A stretch of DNA of 64,000 nucleotides from Rhyacophila brunnea (taxonomy: Eukaryota > Arthropoda > Insecta > Trichoptera > Rhyacophilidae): contig JAGYXB010001357.1 in NCBI GenBank assembly GCA_022495005.1, positions 62,001-126,000 on the forward strand, read 5' to 3'. The notes under the pieces are model-generated. The model did not search any database, was not told the DNA's origin, and saw only the letters and a program-made list of their open reading frames with translations. Every line of letters starts with the position of its first letter. Within the stretch, counting starts at the first letter, position 1. Positions 34,351-44,440 of this stretch are shown piece by piece. The translations under genes were made by a program, and so were the position numbers.

Positions 34351-34881
34351 AACTGACATTTAATTGTTTGTTTAAGTTATTTTGTTTTAGTGTTTATCAT
34401 CACAAATTTTTAGATCGTATTTGTTAGTATCCAAAAAAATATCTTACACACTACACACGTGTATAATTTTTCAACGCAGATTTTATTTTCAAAATTGCAA
34501 ATTTATATACCAGCATGTGTTTTAAAAGCCACCTTGTGATGTCAAAATTATCGCAGTTTCTCGGATAAAATCTTTATTCCGTGACAAAAATACGATCGGA
34601 AAAATTCTCAGAAAAGTAACACTCTTTGTAATATTTTTTAAATGATAAATAAAAAAAATAACAACGTTTAAAACACACTGCCACTGGGCGTAACGATTTT
34701 GTTATTTTTTCACGGAATTCCAAAGTGAAGTGAGCTATAGATCAAAAAGAGCAAATGTGAATTATCGCTCATGTGTTTTTTTGCGGTTCTCAAACCTTTC
34801 ATACCTGTTTCCTACCAATAATAACTTAGAAATCAAATAAACGTACTATAAAATATGAGCTAAACAAACATTAATGATTAA

Positions 34882-35352
34882 ATAATTACAAGATGAAAAG
34901 AACTTTTTACATACCACGTTTTTGATTTTCTGTTGAATCATATAAACTTGACCATTCTATGTATTCATAAATACTTTTTTTTGTACTTAGAAGAATAGAA
35001 ATAGGTACTGAATAAATGACATTTCATATTGATTTCCATAGTAACGCACTATATATTAATAATTTAGTTGCTAGGACCACCCCCTTAGCAACCAATAATA
35101 GTATTTTACTTTTTACGGATTTATTACGAAATAACTTTTCATACAAAACAGAATTAACTGAAAATGAATTCAATTCTCCTTAAAGATGGCTAAAAGTATT
35201 AAACGAATGCATTGGCATCGTGTTCTGATATATTCTATAAGTTTCAAATATCTAGCTAGTCGGAAAGTTAGTTAAAAATCGATTTCAAGATTTGTACTGG
35301 ATAAACAACTACCGGACAAACAAGAATACGAGCTACGAAAAACGTGATAAAA
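34882..35352 (-). repeat. 480-base family, copy 6
   Basis: A near full-length minus-strand copy, in the same 3'-module class as copy 5. Beyond its 5' end at 35353-35660 it shares about 300 additional bases with the region next to copy 8, in inverted orientation. Confidence 0.85.
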
Positions 35353-35660
35353 TACAGTATTTTTCATCGCATTGACTTTCTTAGTGTTTATTGTTAGTTC
35401 ACTAACATAACCTAAAATAATCTAATAATTTACATTGTAGAAATTCAAAATAATTTATAAAATATAACTATCACTTTTAATCAAGTATAATTATCAAAAT
35501 ATAACGTTTTAATTCATATAATACTAGCGATAGCGCACGATTTCCTCCATGTGAACTACGGTGATAAAAAATGGGACATGCCTATATACAGAGTGAAGAA
35601 ATATACTGATTCGATTCTTTTTTTTTCAAATCAATGAAATGTACAATGACTTAACCTACC
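35353..35660. repeat. Block duplicated in inverted form at 46470-46791
   Basis: The block is nearly the reverse complement of 46470-46791: 'aaagaatcgaatcagta', 'ttcacatggaggaaatcgtg', 'cgctatcgctagtattatat', 'aaaagtgatagttatatttt', 'ttagtgaactaacaa'. It abuts copy 6 at the same junction as copy 8, so the two travelled together. Confidence 0.8.
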
Positions 35661-35749
35661 AGCACTTCACCTCACCAATCCAACGTTGCTATCTGTCCAA
35701 TGTACGTTATTATTTTGAGACGGCGAGACATTACAATAAATCCGTGGTA

Positions 35750-35960
35750 GGTACTGTTCGGTTATCAGGAATACAGCGGAAATACATTTTGAAAATAGAT
35801 GATAGACTAGATTATTTGTTAGGTTAACCTAACCAAACCTAACTTAACCTAACCTAACCTAACCTAACCTAACCCAACCTAACCTAAACTAACCCAAACT
35901 AACAAATAATCCAGTATATCGGGTATTTTGAAAATGTGTTCCTGATAACCGAACAGTACC
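35750..35960. mobile_element. Palindromic fold-back with CCTAA core, family T
   Basis: The termini 'ggtactgttcggttatcagg' and their inverse flank arms of about 80 bases ('attttgaaaat', 'gattatttgttaggtt'). The centre is a CCTAA-type array (about 35824-35902). It shares its right half with 31130-31313. Confidence 0.8.
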
Positions 35961-35996
35961 AAATCCGCTTATGAGCAGGTATTAAAAAGGCCAATA

Positions 35997-36248
35997 GTTA
36001 AAGTTTGTCGCAATTAAGCATGGCAGCCGTAGCATAGTGGTAATGCACGGGGCGCGATACCCAAGAATCGCAGGTTTGATTCCTGCCGGGTGTGATTTCG
36101 AAAAAGATTTTTTCTATTGGCTATATTTTCTCAAGCAAAACACTCATGAGAAGGAACTCCCGGGAGGAATCGAACCTGCGTCTCGTATCGCGCCCTATGC
36201 ATTGCTACTATGCTACGACTGCGATGGTTAATTGCGACAAATTTTAAC
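35997..36248. mobile_element. Fold-back made of two inverted tRNA-like units
   Basis: The termini 'gttaaagtttgtcgcaatta' and 'gttaaaatttgtcgcaatta' (reversed) bound two opposed tRNA-like sequences. The left unit (36023-36098, +) has 'tagcatagtggtaatgc' and the perfect T arm GCAGGTTTGATTCCTGC. The right unit (36165-36231, -) has 'tagcatagtagcaatgc' and GCAGGTTCGATTCCTCC. The arms also share 'ggcgcgatac'. Confidence 0.75.
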
Positions 36249-36254
36249 ATATTA

Positions 36255-36474
36255 TTATTATTCCATGTCCAATCCTAATAGGATCATATGGGCCTCCACA
36301 AAGTAGAGGGTTGTATTAACAGATTTTATTTTTACGAGAAATGGATGTCAGCCACTTGCTCAACCTATTAGGTCCATAATATGACTCATACACAAATTAA
36401 AAAACAATATGTGTACTTGCCAGACCCAGGATTCGAACCTGGGACCCTCGATACCACATACCGGCGCTTTTTAG
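36255..36474 (-). repeat. tRNA-headed SINE family 1, minus copy
   Basis: The reverse complement matches 32155-32395 along its length, including the T arm CCCAGGTTCGAATCCTGGG. Its 3' end is an ATT/AAT microsatellite at 36248-36260, abutting the tRNA-like fold-back. Confidence 0.8.
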
Positions 36475-36904
36475 CATGAGTGTCTTCAGAATTATGTATG
36501 TACAATAATTATTGGAATGGTACATTTTTAAATCTTGTGAATTATTCGTTGAATAAAAGAAATAGTTAATTTAAAAAAAAAACAATAATTATTGTCTATA
36601 CATACCTATAATAATTAAGTATATGAGAAGTTTCATATAATACCTAATGGTTTGACAATAAATGTCGTATCGGTGTGATTATGATGCCGAGTAGGCAACG
36701 CGCACCTCGCGAATCAGCATAATGGCGCTCGATGTATTCACTTCACGAGTCCGGCTCTGAGCAATAAATACACTGTGGGATATCATATTATACAAGGAGG
36801 GATGAGCAACAATCCCGGCCATATATAATTAAACTACATATTGTAATAACATTTCAGGCTTCTTGAACAACGCTTTTCTAAGCGAGCCTATACTTCGTGA
36901 TAGT

Positions 36905-37300
36905 CAGGGACCTCCCTAGATAAAATTCCGCCCCTAGGCAGCGCCAAAATGCCGCCCCATTTTTAATACAGTATTTTCATCATACTTTCATGAATCCAAT
37001 ATCTACGATTCTAAGAAATGTGTTGTATGGATACATTACTAAATATACGTAAATATTCGAAAATCTGCATGTGTCGTTTCTAGTCACCATGGGCGTTGAA
37101 CGGCAACGGAAGTAAACTAGATATCGCAAACCCGACAAAACCAGTGAGCTGATTTTTTTAATGGAAAGGTGTTTTCGTTATTACTAAGTTTAGGTAGCTA
37201 TTTCTATATATTCCAAATGATTCCCCTCGATTTGCCGCCCTTCGAGTAACTGCCGCTCCCAAGCGACGCTCAATCTGCCTACCCCCACGGGACGTCACTG
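36905..37300. mobile_element. hAT-type MITE
   Basis: The termini CAGGGACCTCCC and CAGTGACGTCCC (reversed right end) flank 396 bases, and the octamers GTGATAGT and GTGGTAGT outside agree at 7 of 8. The interior has 'ccgcccctaggcagcg' near the left and 'gccgcccttcgagtaactgc' near the right. A fragment of the same family is at 40795-40900 in inverse orientation. Confidence 0.75.
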
Positions 37301-37309
37301 GTGGTAGTG

Positions 37310-38335
37310 ATGGTTTCCATGAAACAGTTGAGGCAACCGTTTTGCAGAAAGTACTAATTAGCGCCTAAAATTGAAGATGATGAAAACTAAATGAAAAATT
37401 CCAATACTCCGTGTAATTACTGAATGTAAATTTGATGTTGATTTTTTTTTGTCTCAGCTCATTTTTATCATGTTTTGTAATTACATTATATTTTAATTGA
37501 TTATAAACTTTTATACCTACCACATATTACAATATTTTTAATACTGAGTACACACTATTCTTTTAGCATGATTATTTTAAAGTAATCTTTCTTTTAAATT
37601 CTAGTTTTAAGTATAATTCGGACTAGAGTAAGATTAAAACTAATTTTGTAAAATATGAAAATTTTATTCTGTTCTTTTTGATAAGAGTTTAATAAACGTA
37701 ATTAATACTAATAAAAATATATAAAAATAAATAATACTAATAAAATTATAACCACACCACAAAATATAAGCATCTTAAAATGATAGAAATTTTGCATAAC
37801 GTACATGTGGGCCATCAATAAAAGTAATAAAAAACAATCAAATTAATTTTATTCGAAATTTAAACTAAGCTGTTATGCGTCAGACATTTCCAACTTCAAG
37901 TAGGTAGGTTGTGATCTACTACATAGTATCAAAACTTGCAGTGATCTACCACACTTCACAATGACAATTATTGTGAATTTCAACTTGAACGAACGTATTA
38001 TACCCCGTTAAAACTGCAAGGATTTGCTGCTGACAGTATGTATTATCGCAGCCAAAACAATAAAATGCACGTGTAAACACGTATTATCGAATAAGTTGCA
38101 AGATTGCATGTATCTGAATTTTCACGTGATAATTGCTAATTACATGGTGGATGCGTATGCGCAGTAGAACGATAGTAGCAAAGCTGCCGGAAGAAATGCG
38201 AACTACACCGCACAGAACATTTTAAGTTTACCGATTATCTGTCAAATAGCACCATATAGTGACAACATCGCGTCTCGCTTACGCTTGAAGAATGAGATTG
38301 GAGAGACAGTCAGCACTTTTACGTCTAAACAGTTA
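37310..38335. other. Unannotated A+T-rich stretch
   Basis: No supported gene or element is present. The last 250 bases are G+C-richer. Confidence 0.45.
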
Positions 38336-38339
38336 TTAT

Positions 38340-39485
38340 CGTGATAGTTTAAAATATACACACTATTAGAGTTGGGTATTTCCCGAGAAAATCTCAATCT
38401 CGAGATTCGGGATTTCCCAAAATGATGAAATTTTGAATTCTCGAGATTTGGGATTTCCAGAAAAGAGTTCTCGAGAATTCTCGAGATATCGGGAAATTAT
38501 AAAAAAAACGGGTAAAAATCCTAAAATCAGTGTAAAAATAGACCAATTCCAAAAAAATATGATTATTTCAAAAAACATAGACTCAATCGCTGCGTCTGAC
38601 AATCGCGTACGCTTTTGAGACACAAAATCCCCCGATGTTGCAAAAATTGCGCTCATTTTGAGTCAACGTTGGCTTAATTGTGTTAAATGCCCCGATCAGT
38701 CTTTGAACGTTTTGTGTTTTCTGTCCACTTTTTTCATATAAGTAGAAAATCGTTTTTTCAATTAATATTTGATAATAAAGAAATCCTGAATCCTTAGAAA
38801 AGATTCTCGAGATCTGGGATTTCCCGAAATGTTAACAATTTCAATTCTCGAGATTCGAGATGGAAAATCTCGAAAATTTCTTGAGAATTCCCGGCGGGAA
38901 ATTTCCGAAACCCAACTCTACACACTATTAGTGCAAGTTAATCAATATTATTTGTTTTTTAACATCACAGATAAGAACTTCAATATTACCTCTCCCCTCC
39001 GTGTGGGGCCCAGTCCTACCCCACCATTTCCCATCTTTTGTGTACATCTGCATCCATGAGTCCTGTCCAACAGTTACCTGACTTTGTCAGGCGACATGTA
39101 TTATTATTACAATACGTAGATCACAAACTAACGCGCACAATTTTTATTTTTCCACATTACTTACCGAATATCGCAATAGTTTAAAATACGCACTATTGGT
39201 GCAAGTAAATCCATGCACGTTTACAGGCGCTATTATATTTAACCAAGGACATACTGAAGCATTACAGGTTAATCAACATTTTGTCTTTTAACATCACAAA
39301 TAAGTACTTCAATACAACCCCCCTCCGCGTGGGGGCCATGATCCTAGCCCACCCTTTCCCGTCCTTTGTATACAATATTTGCATCCATGAGTTCTGTCCA
39401 ACAGTCATCTCACTTTGTGAGGCCATAATATTATAATAATATGTAGATCACAAACTAACGCACACACTCTGTGTTCTTCCACATT
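38340..39485 (+). repeat. Tandem duplication, first unit split by hAT
   Basis: Unit 1 (38340-38366 plus 38921-39170) and unit 2 (39171-39485) share 'atagtttaaaata', 'cactattrgtgcaagt', 'cttcaata', 'cctccg.gtggggcc', 'tgcatccatgag', 'ctgtccaacagt', 'gtagatcacaaactaacgc'. Unit 2 has about 55 extra bases. The hAT at 38367-38920 sits in unit 1 only, so the duplication can be compared with an empty site in unit 2. Confidence 0.7.
38367..38920. mobile_element. Non-autonomous hAT element, CTCGAGA-rich
   Basis: The termini are TAGAGTTGGGTATTTCCCG and the inverse of TAGAGTTGGGTTTCGGAAA. The exact octamer CACACTAT stands outside both (38359-38366 and 38921-38928). Repeated TCTCGAGATT-type motifs occur at both ends, reminiscent of the CCCGGGATT motifs in 4038-4784. 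Neither strand encodes a transposase. Confidence 0.92.
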
Positions 39486-39489
39486 ATTT

Positions 39490-40030
39490 ATAGTATGCCT
39501 CACTCAATATCTTCCATATTACTCATCTTCTCTTATCTTTTCTTTTATTTTAAGTTTTTTTTTTAATTTAGTATTTCGTATAAGTATCAAAGTTTCCGAT
39601 CACTGCTTAAGCGTAACTACCCCCTCTCCTCCCTCCAACGTTTCTTATTACATCCGATTATTATTAATATTATTATACACAATATAAATTATTAAATATA
39701 ATAAATTATTATTCAGTGCATGAAATGGCGATCCATCATCGCCGATACATAAATAATAACAAGATTTCGTCGACTAAGCTGAACAGTGGCGGAACCACGC
39801 GTTACTATTATCGCTGAATACACAAAACAATAATAATAAATTAATACATGCCTTCTTATTTTCATTTTCAATACAACAAATTATTTTCAGCATAAAGCAT
39901 TCGATTTTTAAATGTACGAAGAAAAATAATAAAAGCCTTACGAAAAACGACGTTCTATTGTTTGTTTCAGGATCTTGAATAAAACTTACATTTGCCAAGC
40001 ACGATTCTGACAAACATGATATTGGTTACT
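39490..40030. other. Unannotated A+T-rich stretch
   Basis: No feature supported. A hAT-like 'cagtggcgg' at 39784 has no partner end that I could find. Confidence 0.45.
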
Positions 40031-40034
40031 ATAA

Positions 40035-40367
40035 GTCGGCTCGCACATCAGAACTCGCCTCGTGCGCCGTTGTCATTGTCATCCACATAACAAACATTGT
40101 CCAATGGAGCTTCGCAGATTGGTCGAATGCGACTGAAAAACATCTATGTTGCAAAGCGACAGAACGAGTAGCGACACTTCGCTCCGCGCCGACTTTCCCC
40201 TTTATGGCCATTGCAACTAGACGAATGTCCCAGGGTCGCAGAGTTGCAGTTGCATCGGCCAATCTGCGAAGGTCCATTTGATAACGTTTGTTTCTTGGTT
40301 TACGATGACGTCACATCGACGAATTCGTCGTAAGACGCATGCGGCGAGTTCTGATGTGCGAGCCCTC
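40035..40367. mobile_element. PIF/Harbinger-like MITE, copy 1 of a tandem pair
   Basis: The ends 'gtcggctcgcacatcagaac' and their inverse ('gttctgatgtgcgag' then 'ccctc') enclose a G+C-rich body with further inverted pairs ('ggagcttcgcagattggtcg' and its inverse). TAA precedes and TTA follows, close to the TWA target of PIF/Harbinger elements. Confidence 0.65.
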
Positions 40368-40370
40368 TTA

Positions 40371-40783
40371 GTCGGCTCGCACATTGGAACTCGTCTCGCC
40401 TAAAAACGTGTCGAATACGTCGATGTGACGTCATCGTTATTTAACGAAACAACATAACACGTGTTGCCAAATGGAGCTTCGCAGATCGACCGAATGCAAC
40501 TGTTTCGTCTGAAAAAAACATCTGGCTATTGCATTCGACATGTTGCATCCTTCACGGGCTCCGAATCGGAGGGTCGAAGTCACAAAGAAACACATACGAA
40601 TTGGTCATTCCTATACCGGCTCGCTGATCGCCGCATTGAAATACCAATACGTTTCGAAGGCTACGCGCGACTGTCGCTAGATAGATGTGCGAGGTTGTGT
40701 CATGCAACACTGGCCGCCTGTTCTCGGAAGCTTTGATTTATGGCGGTAAGGCACACGAGGCGAGTTGTGATGTGCGAGCCGGC
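40371..40783. mobile_element. PIF/Harbinger-like MITE, copy 2 of a tandem pair
   Basis: It starts three bases after copy 1 with 'gtcggctcgcacattggaac' and ends with the inverse 'gatgtgcgagccggc'. It is flanked by TTA on both sides (40368-40370 and 40784-40786). Shared internal sequence with copy 1 includes 'tggagcttcgcagat' and 'gatgtgacgtcatcg' (inverse). Confidence 0.7.
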
Positions 40784-40794
40784 TTATGGTTAAA

Positions 40795-40900
40795 ACCACT
40801 GAGCAGTAGGCAGATCGAGCGTCGCTTGTAGGCGGCAAATCGAGGAGAAACATTTAATATAATATATAGAAATAGCTACCTAAACTTAATACTAAAACTA
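40795..40900 (-). repeat. Fragment of the 36905-37300 hAT-type family
   Basis: 'gtaggcagatcgagcgtcgc', 'ggcggcaaatcgagg', and 'agaaatagctacctaaactt' are the reverse complement of the right part of 36905-37300. Confidence 0.65.
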
Positions 40901-40904
40901 AAAC

Positions 40905-41310
40905 TAAAATAAAAAGGATTTCAAGTTATACATATTTATATTTTTTATAAAAATCGATGTTTTTTTTTAATAAATATAAAAAATATTAAAACGATGAATT
41001 AGTCAAAAATATAAACGACGAAAAATTGAAAACTTATTAAACTAAATTTTAATAATAAATATGACCATAAAATATAATGTAATAATAAGATGCGACCCTG
41101 CAACGAATTCAAATTTTATTACATTTTTTCACAATTGTAAGTTTATCTTTAAATTTAAAAAAAAATAAAAAATCTTTTTAATGTTTTCAGATACATATTT
41201 ATAATCAATACAGTTTAAATAGTAAATTATCAAAAAATATCTCCAATTGTAAGCTTCGTATTTTTCCACTAGGTTCTCTGCTGGCATGCCTCTCTCCCTT
41301 AAGAGCCCGA
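40905..41310. repeat. Repeat family X, long copy with terminal motif
   Basis: It matches 25010-25350 over its first 320 bases and then continues into 'cttcgtatttttccactagg', the arm motif of the 23264-23450 hairpin. It thus links the two parts of the family. Confidence 0.65.
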
Positions 41311-43500
41311 TGAACAGGAACAAGGTCATTCATAGTTCATTCAGAGAATGATCTCAGAGTCGAAAGGACGTCATTTTAATTCAGTCTAACCTCAAAAACC
41401 TCTAACCATCGGGGATTTATTTTAAGAAACGCAATAATTATTAATTACAATTCTCGGGCGAATGAATATCATTATTATTATTATAATTCCCTTCAAACAT
41501 AACATGTATGCGACGTAACCTGAAGCCAGCCGAACGAATACAGGGCTGTCAAAATAATATCAATCTAATTTTACGTTTTAAAAAGTTACAAATTTAAAGT
41601 TAAAAATGGCTTACTGAACAGATGGAATAATTACATAATTCCAAGCGTCAAACGGCATACAACATTTATCTAAAATAATTATGAAAAGACTGGCTGATTA
41701 TGTTATGTTATTTTTGTATTGTTCTTATTTTTTGCTTATCAAAATATTTCACATATTATCTGATGATGTGTATTTTGGATATATCGTAATATGTATCTCT
41801 CAGTAAAATTGATATTAAGTTGATATAGCATAGGAAAATCTGTAAATCATTAAAATGTTAATTTTGTTATAGTTTTTAATTAAACCTGTACAATTACATA
41901 TTAGATTTAAACACTGTTGTACTATGTAACTTTTATAATATCAGATATCCTTACGTGAGATGGGCAAGATAAAAAAATAAAACTGTAGGATGTCTGCAAA
42001 AGATTAAACAAAACCCAGCTCATTAGATAACCGAATGGTAAGCAACTGTATCTATATATTATATTTTTCCGCCAAATTGCACACAATTAAAAACACATCA
42101 TATAAATAAGTAATTAGTCTTCGACAGCCCTGGTCGGTAACTTTGCTATCTTCTCAGCGACGCTAGCTTTGAATAAAAAAATGTGTGGGTGTGTCTACGT
42201 TAATAATATTTTTTATATAAATTATTTCTTGCAGTGGCTTTACTTACCAACAATAATTATTGTACCTACCTATTTTTATAAAAGTAAAATTGCGTTACTT
42301 GTTTGTAAAAGTGTCAGACTAAATTAATTAAACTAATCGGGTAAGTAATAAAAAGTCATTAATTGAGTTAGCAGTAGTAACCAAGTAAATGGTAGAATTC
42401 CATTTTAAAAGAAACGAAAATATAATTAATTATATTTTCATTTCTTTTAATAAAAAGTCACTTTCTTTTTATAATAAACAGACATCACTATATTACACTT
42501 TTTTTTTAAATATGCATTAGAATTAAACAATGTGTACCTATTTTTTTTAATAATTATGTAATAGGTCTTACACATTCAAAATAAATATTATTCAATAATA
42601 ATGTTTTTTGGATAGCACATGAAATAAAAATGTAGGTAGATATGTATTTCAACATCCTTCGTATGTTTAGCTCTCGGACAATTTCTGGTTAAAACGTTAT
42701 TAATATATTATTAAGTTTATATCGTGGCTATCCATCATATTGGTTACAATATTTCCCACCAAACAGATGATTAAACAAATTGAATTTAGTAACATTTACG
42801 TATATTAGAAGATATCATTTTTTGGTCACCCCATATTTTATTCACGTTGACAGTGTTATGAGAGATCATTATTTACTTTAGAGTTTAGACCAAAGCTATT
42901 CGGCGACCTTTGAATATTACCAGTAGAGCAACAATTCCGGACCACATGAAAAAAACCATATTTTCAATTCTCAAGGGCAATTCTGTAGAGCGTCCCCTTA
43001 ATGTTCTGTAATTATGCTTTGGAAATATACTTTATCGTCAATACAGTTAACTAATAAGAGCAATCAGCCAAATAGCGGCTGCATTTTTTTAACAATAATT
43101 ATTCAATTTAATGTAATACTTTTAAAATTATATTATAAAAAAAATATTGTAAGCACTTCACTGGCAATATTTTTTAAAAAATGTGCATCTACCGAGAACA
43201 GTTAGTTGCGACAATAAAACCGAGATGGCGGTAGCAGTCCATTAGATAGCGTGACTAATGTGAAAGGAAAACATGAGAAAAAAAGACTTTTTCCCCCATT
43301 ACCTAAAGGATAGTACCTATCCTTAGATTATAGAAAACCTATCCTAGTAAGATAGGATATTATGCACTACATATCAATTTTCAATACTTATATAATATAA
43401 TATTGTGTCGTCTTTGGTAAATATACAATGTATTAAATTGGTATGTGTGATATAGGTGCCTATACATTTTTACTTAGTTTTGTAACCTAGTTCGCAGTCA
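41310..43500. other. Long stretch without supported features
   Basis: A+T-rich sequence with short motif-free open frames. The inverted string at 42405-42450 ('ttttaaaagaaacgaaaata', then its near-inverse) is a small hairpin. At 43500 a hAT-like CAGTGGCGGG start has no partner. Confidence 0.45.
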
Positions 43501-43649
43501 GTGGCGGGTTTAGGGACTTAGGCCTTTAGGGATTTTAAGGCCCCCACGATAAAAAAAATATTGAAGAAATCCTGACGCTGTCGAGGAAATAAATTTTGTT
43601 ACCACCGATTGTTAAGGCGATGTCTTTATGACTATGATGATTTTATAAA

Positions 43650-43770
43650 AATATAATACATATTTATTAATTAACACAGTTGAAATTGTAAATTATCAAA
43701 AAATATCTCAAGTTGCAAGCTTCGTATTTTTCCGCTAGGTGCTTCTGCTAGGTAAAGACATAGCCTTAAT
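43650..43770. repeat. Repeat family X, terminal part
   Basis: It contains 'atacatatttattaatta', 'aattgtaaattatcaaaaaa', and 'cttcgtatttttccgctagg', matching 23380-23480 in inverse orientation and 41190-41290 directly. Confidence 0.65.
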
Positions 43771-43942
43771 ATTAAGAAATACAAATGATGGTCACTAATG
43801 TTTTAACAGAATTTGCAGTTATTTATTTTAATGAAATTTCATCATGATGCATCAATACAGAAATAGTTTAAACGTAAAAACGTATGGAAGCGATGATTAT
43901 GGTTTTATGTCCCATTCGAGATAAGTATTTGCTAAAAAATAT

Positions 43943-44440
43943 ATAATTACAAGATAAAAAGAACTTTTTATATACCACGTTTTTCAGTTTTCTGTTGAAT
44001 CATATAAACTTGACAATTCTATGTATTAATAATTTAGGACAAATAAGGCAATTGTCAAGAAATCATTTTTTTGCTATTTTGTGACAAACAAACAAATATA
44101 GAATATTGAAATGTCATTTTGATTTCCATAGTAACGCGCGTATATATTAATAATTTAGTTGCTAGGATCACCCGCCTAGCAACCAATAATAGTGGATTGG
44201 ATTACGGATTTCTTCCGAAATAACTTTTCATACAAAACAGAATTAACTGAAAATGAATTCAATTCTTCTTAAAGATTACTAAAAGTATTAAACGAATGCA
44301 TTGGCGTCGTGTTCTGATATATTCTAAAAGTTTCAAATCTTTAGCTAGTCGGGAAGTTAGTTAAAAATCGATTGCAAGATTTGTACTGGATAAACAACCA
44401 CCGGACAAACAAAAATACGAGCTTAGAAAAATGTGGTAAT
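43943..44440 (-). repeat. 480-base family, copy 7
   Basis: A near full-length minus-strand copy. It has the same 3' module as copy 1 ('ggacaaataaggcaattgtc'), both internal hairpins and the 5' end, where CCACG is mutated to CCACA. Confidence 0.85.

Noticed and set aside
35824..35902. CCTAA array as a chromosome end
   Set aside because: Short, degenerate, flanked by unique and repeat DNA on both sides, and centred in a palindrome; an interstitial tract, not a telomere.
43500..43560. hAT left end CAGTGGCGGG (also 32096 and 39784)
   Set aside because: No matching right end or 8-base duplication found, so an element cannot be delimited.
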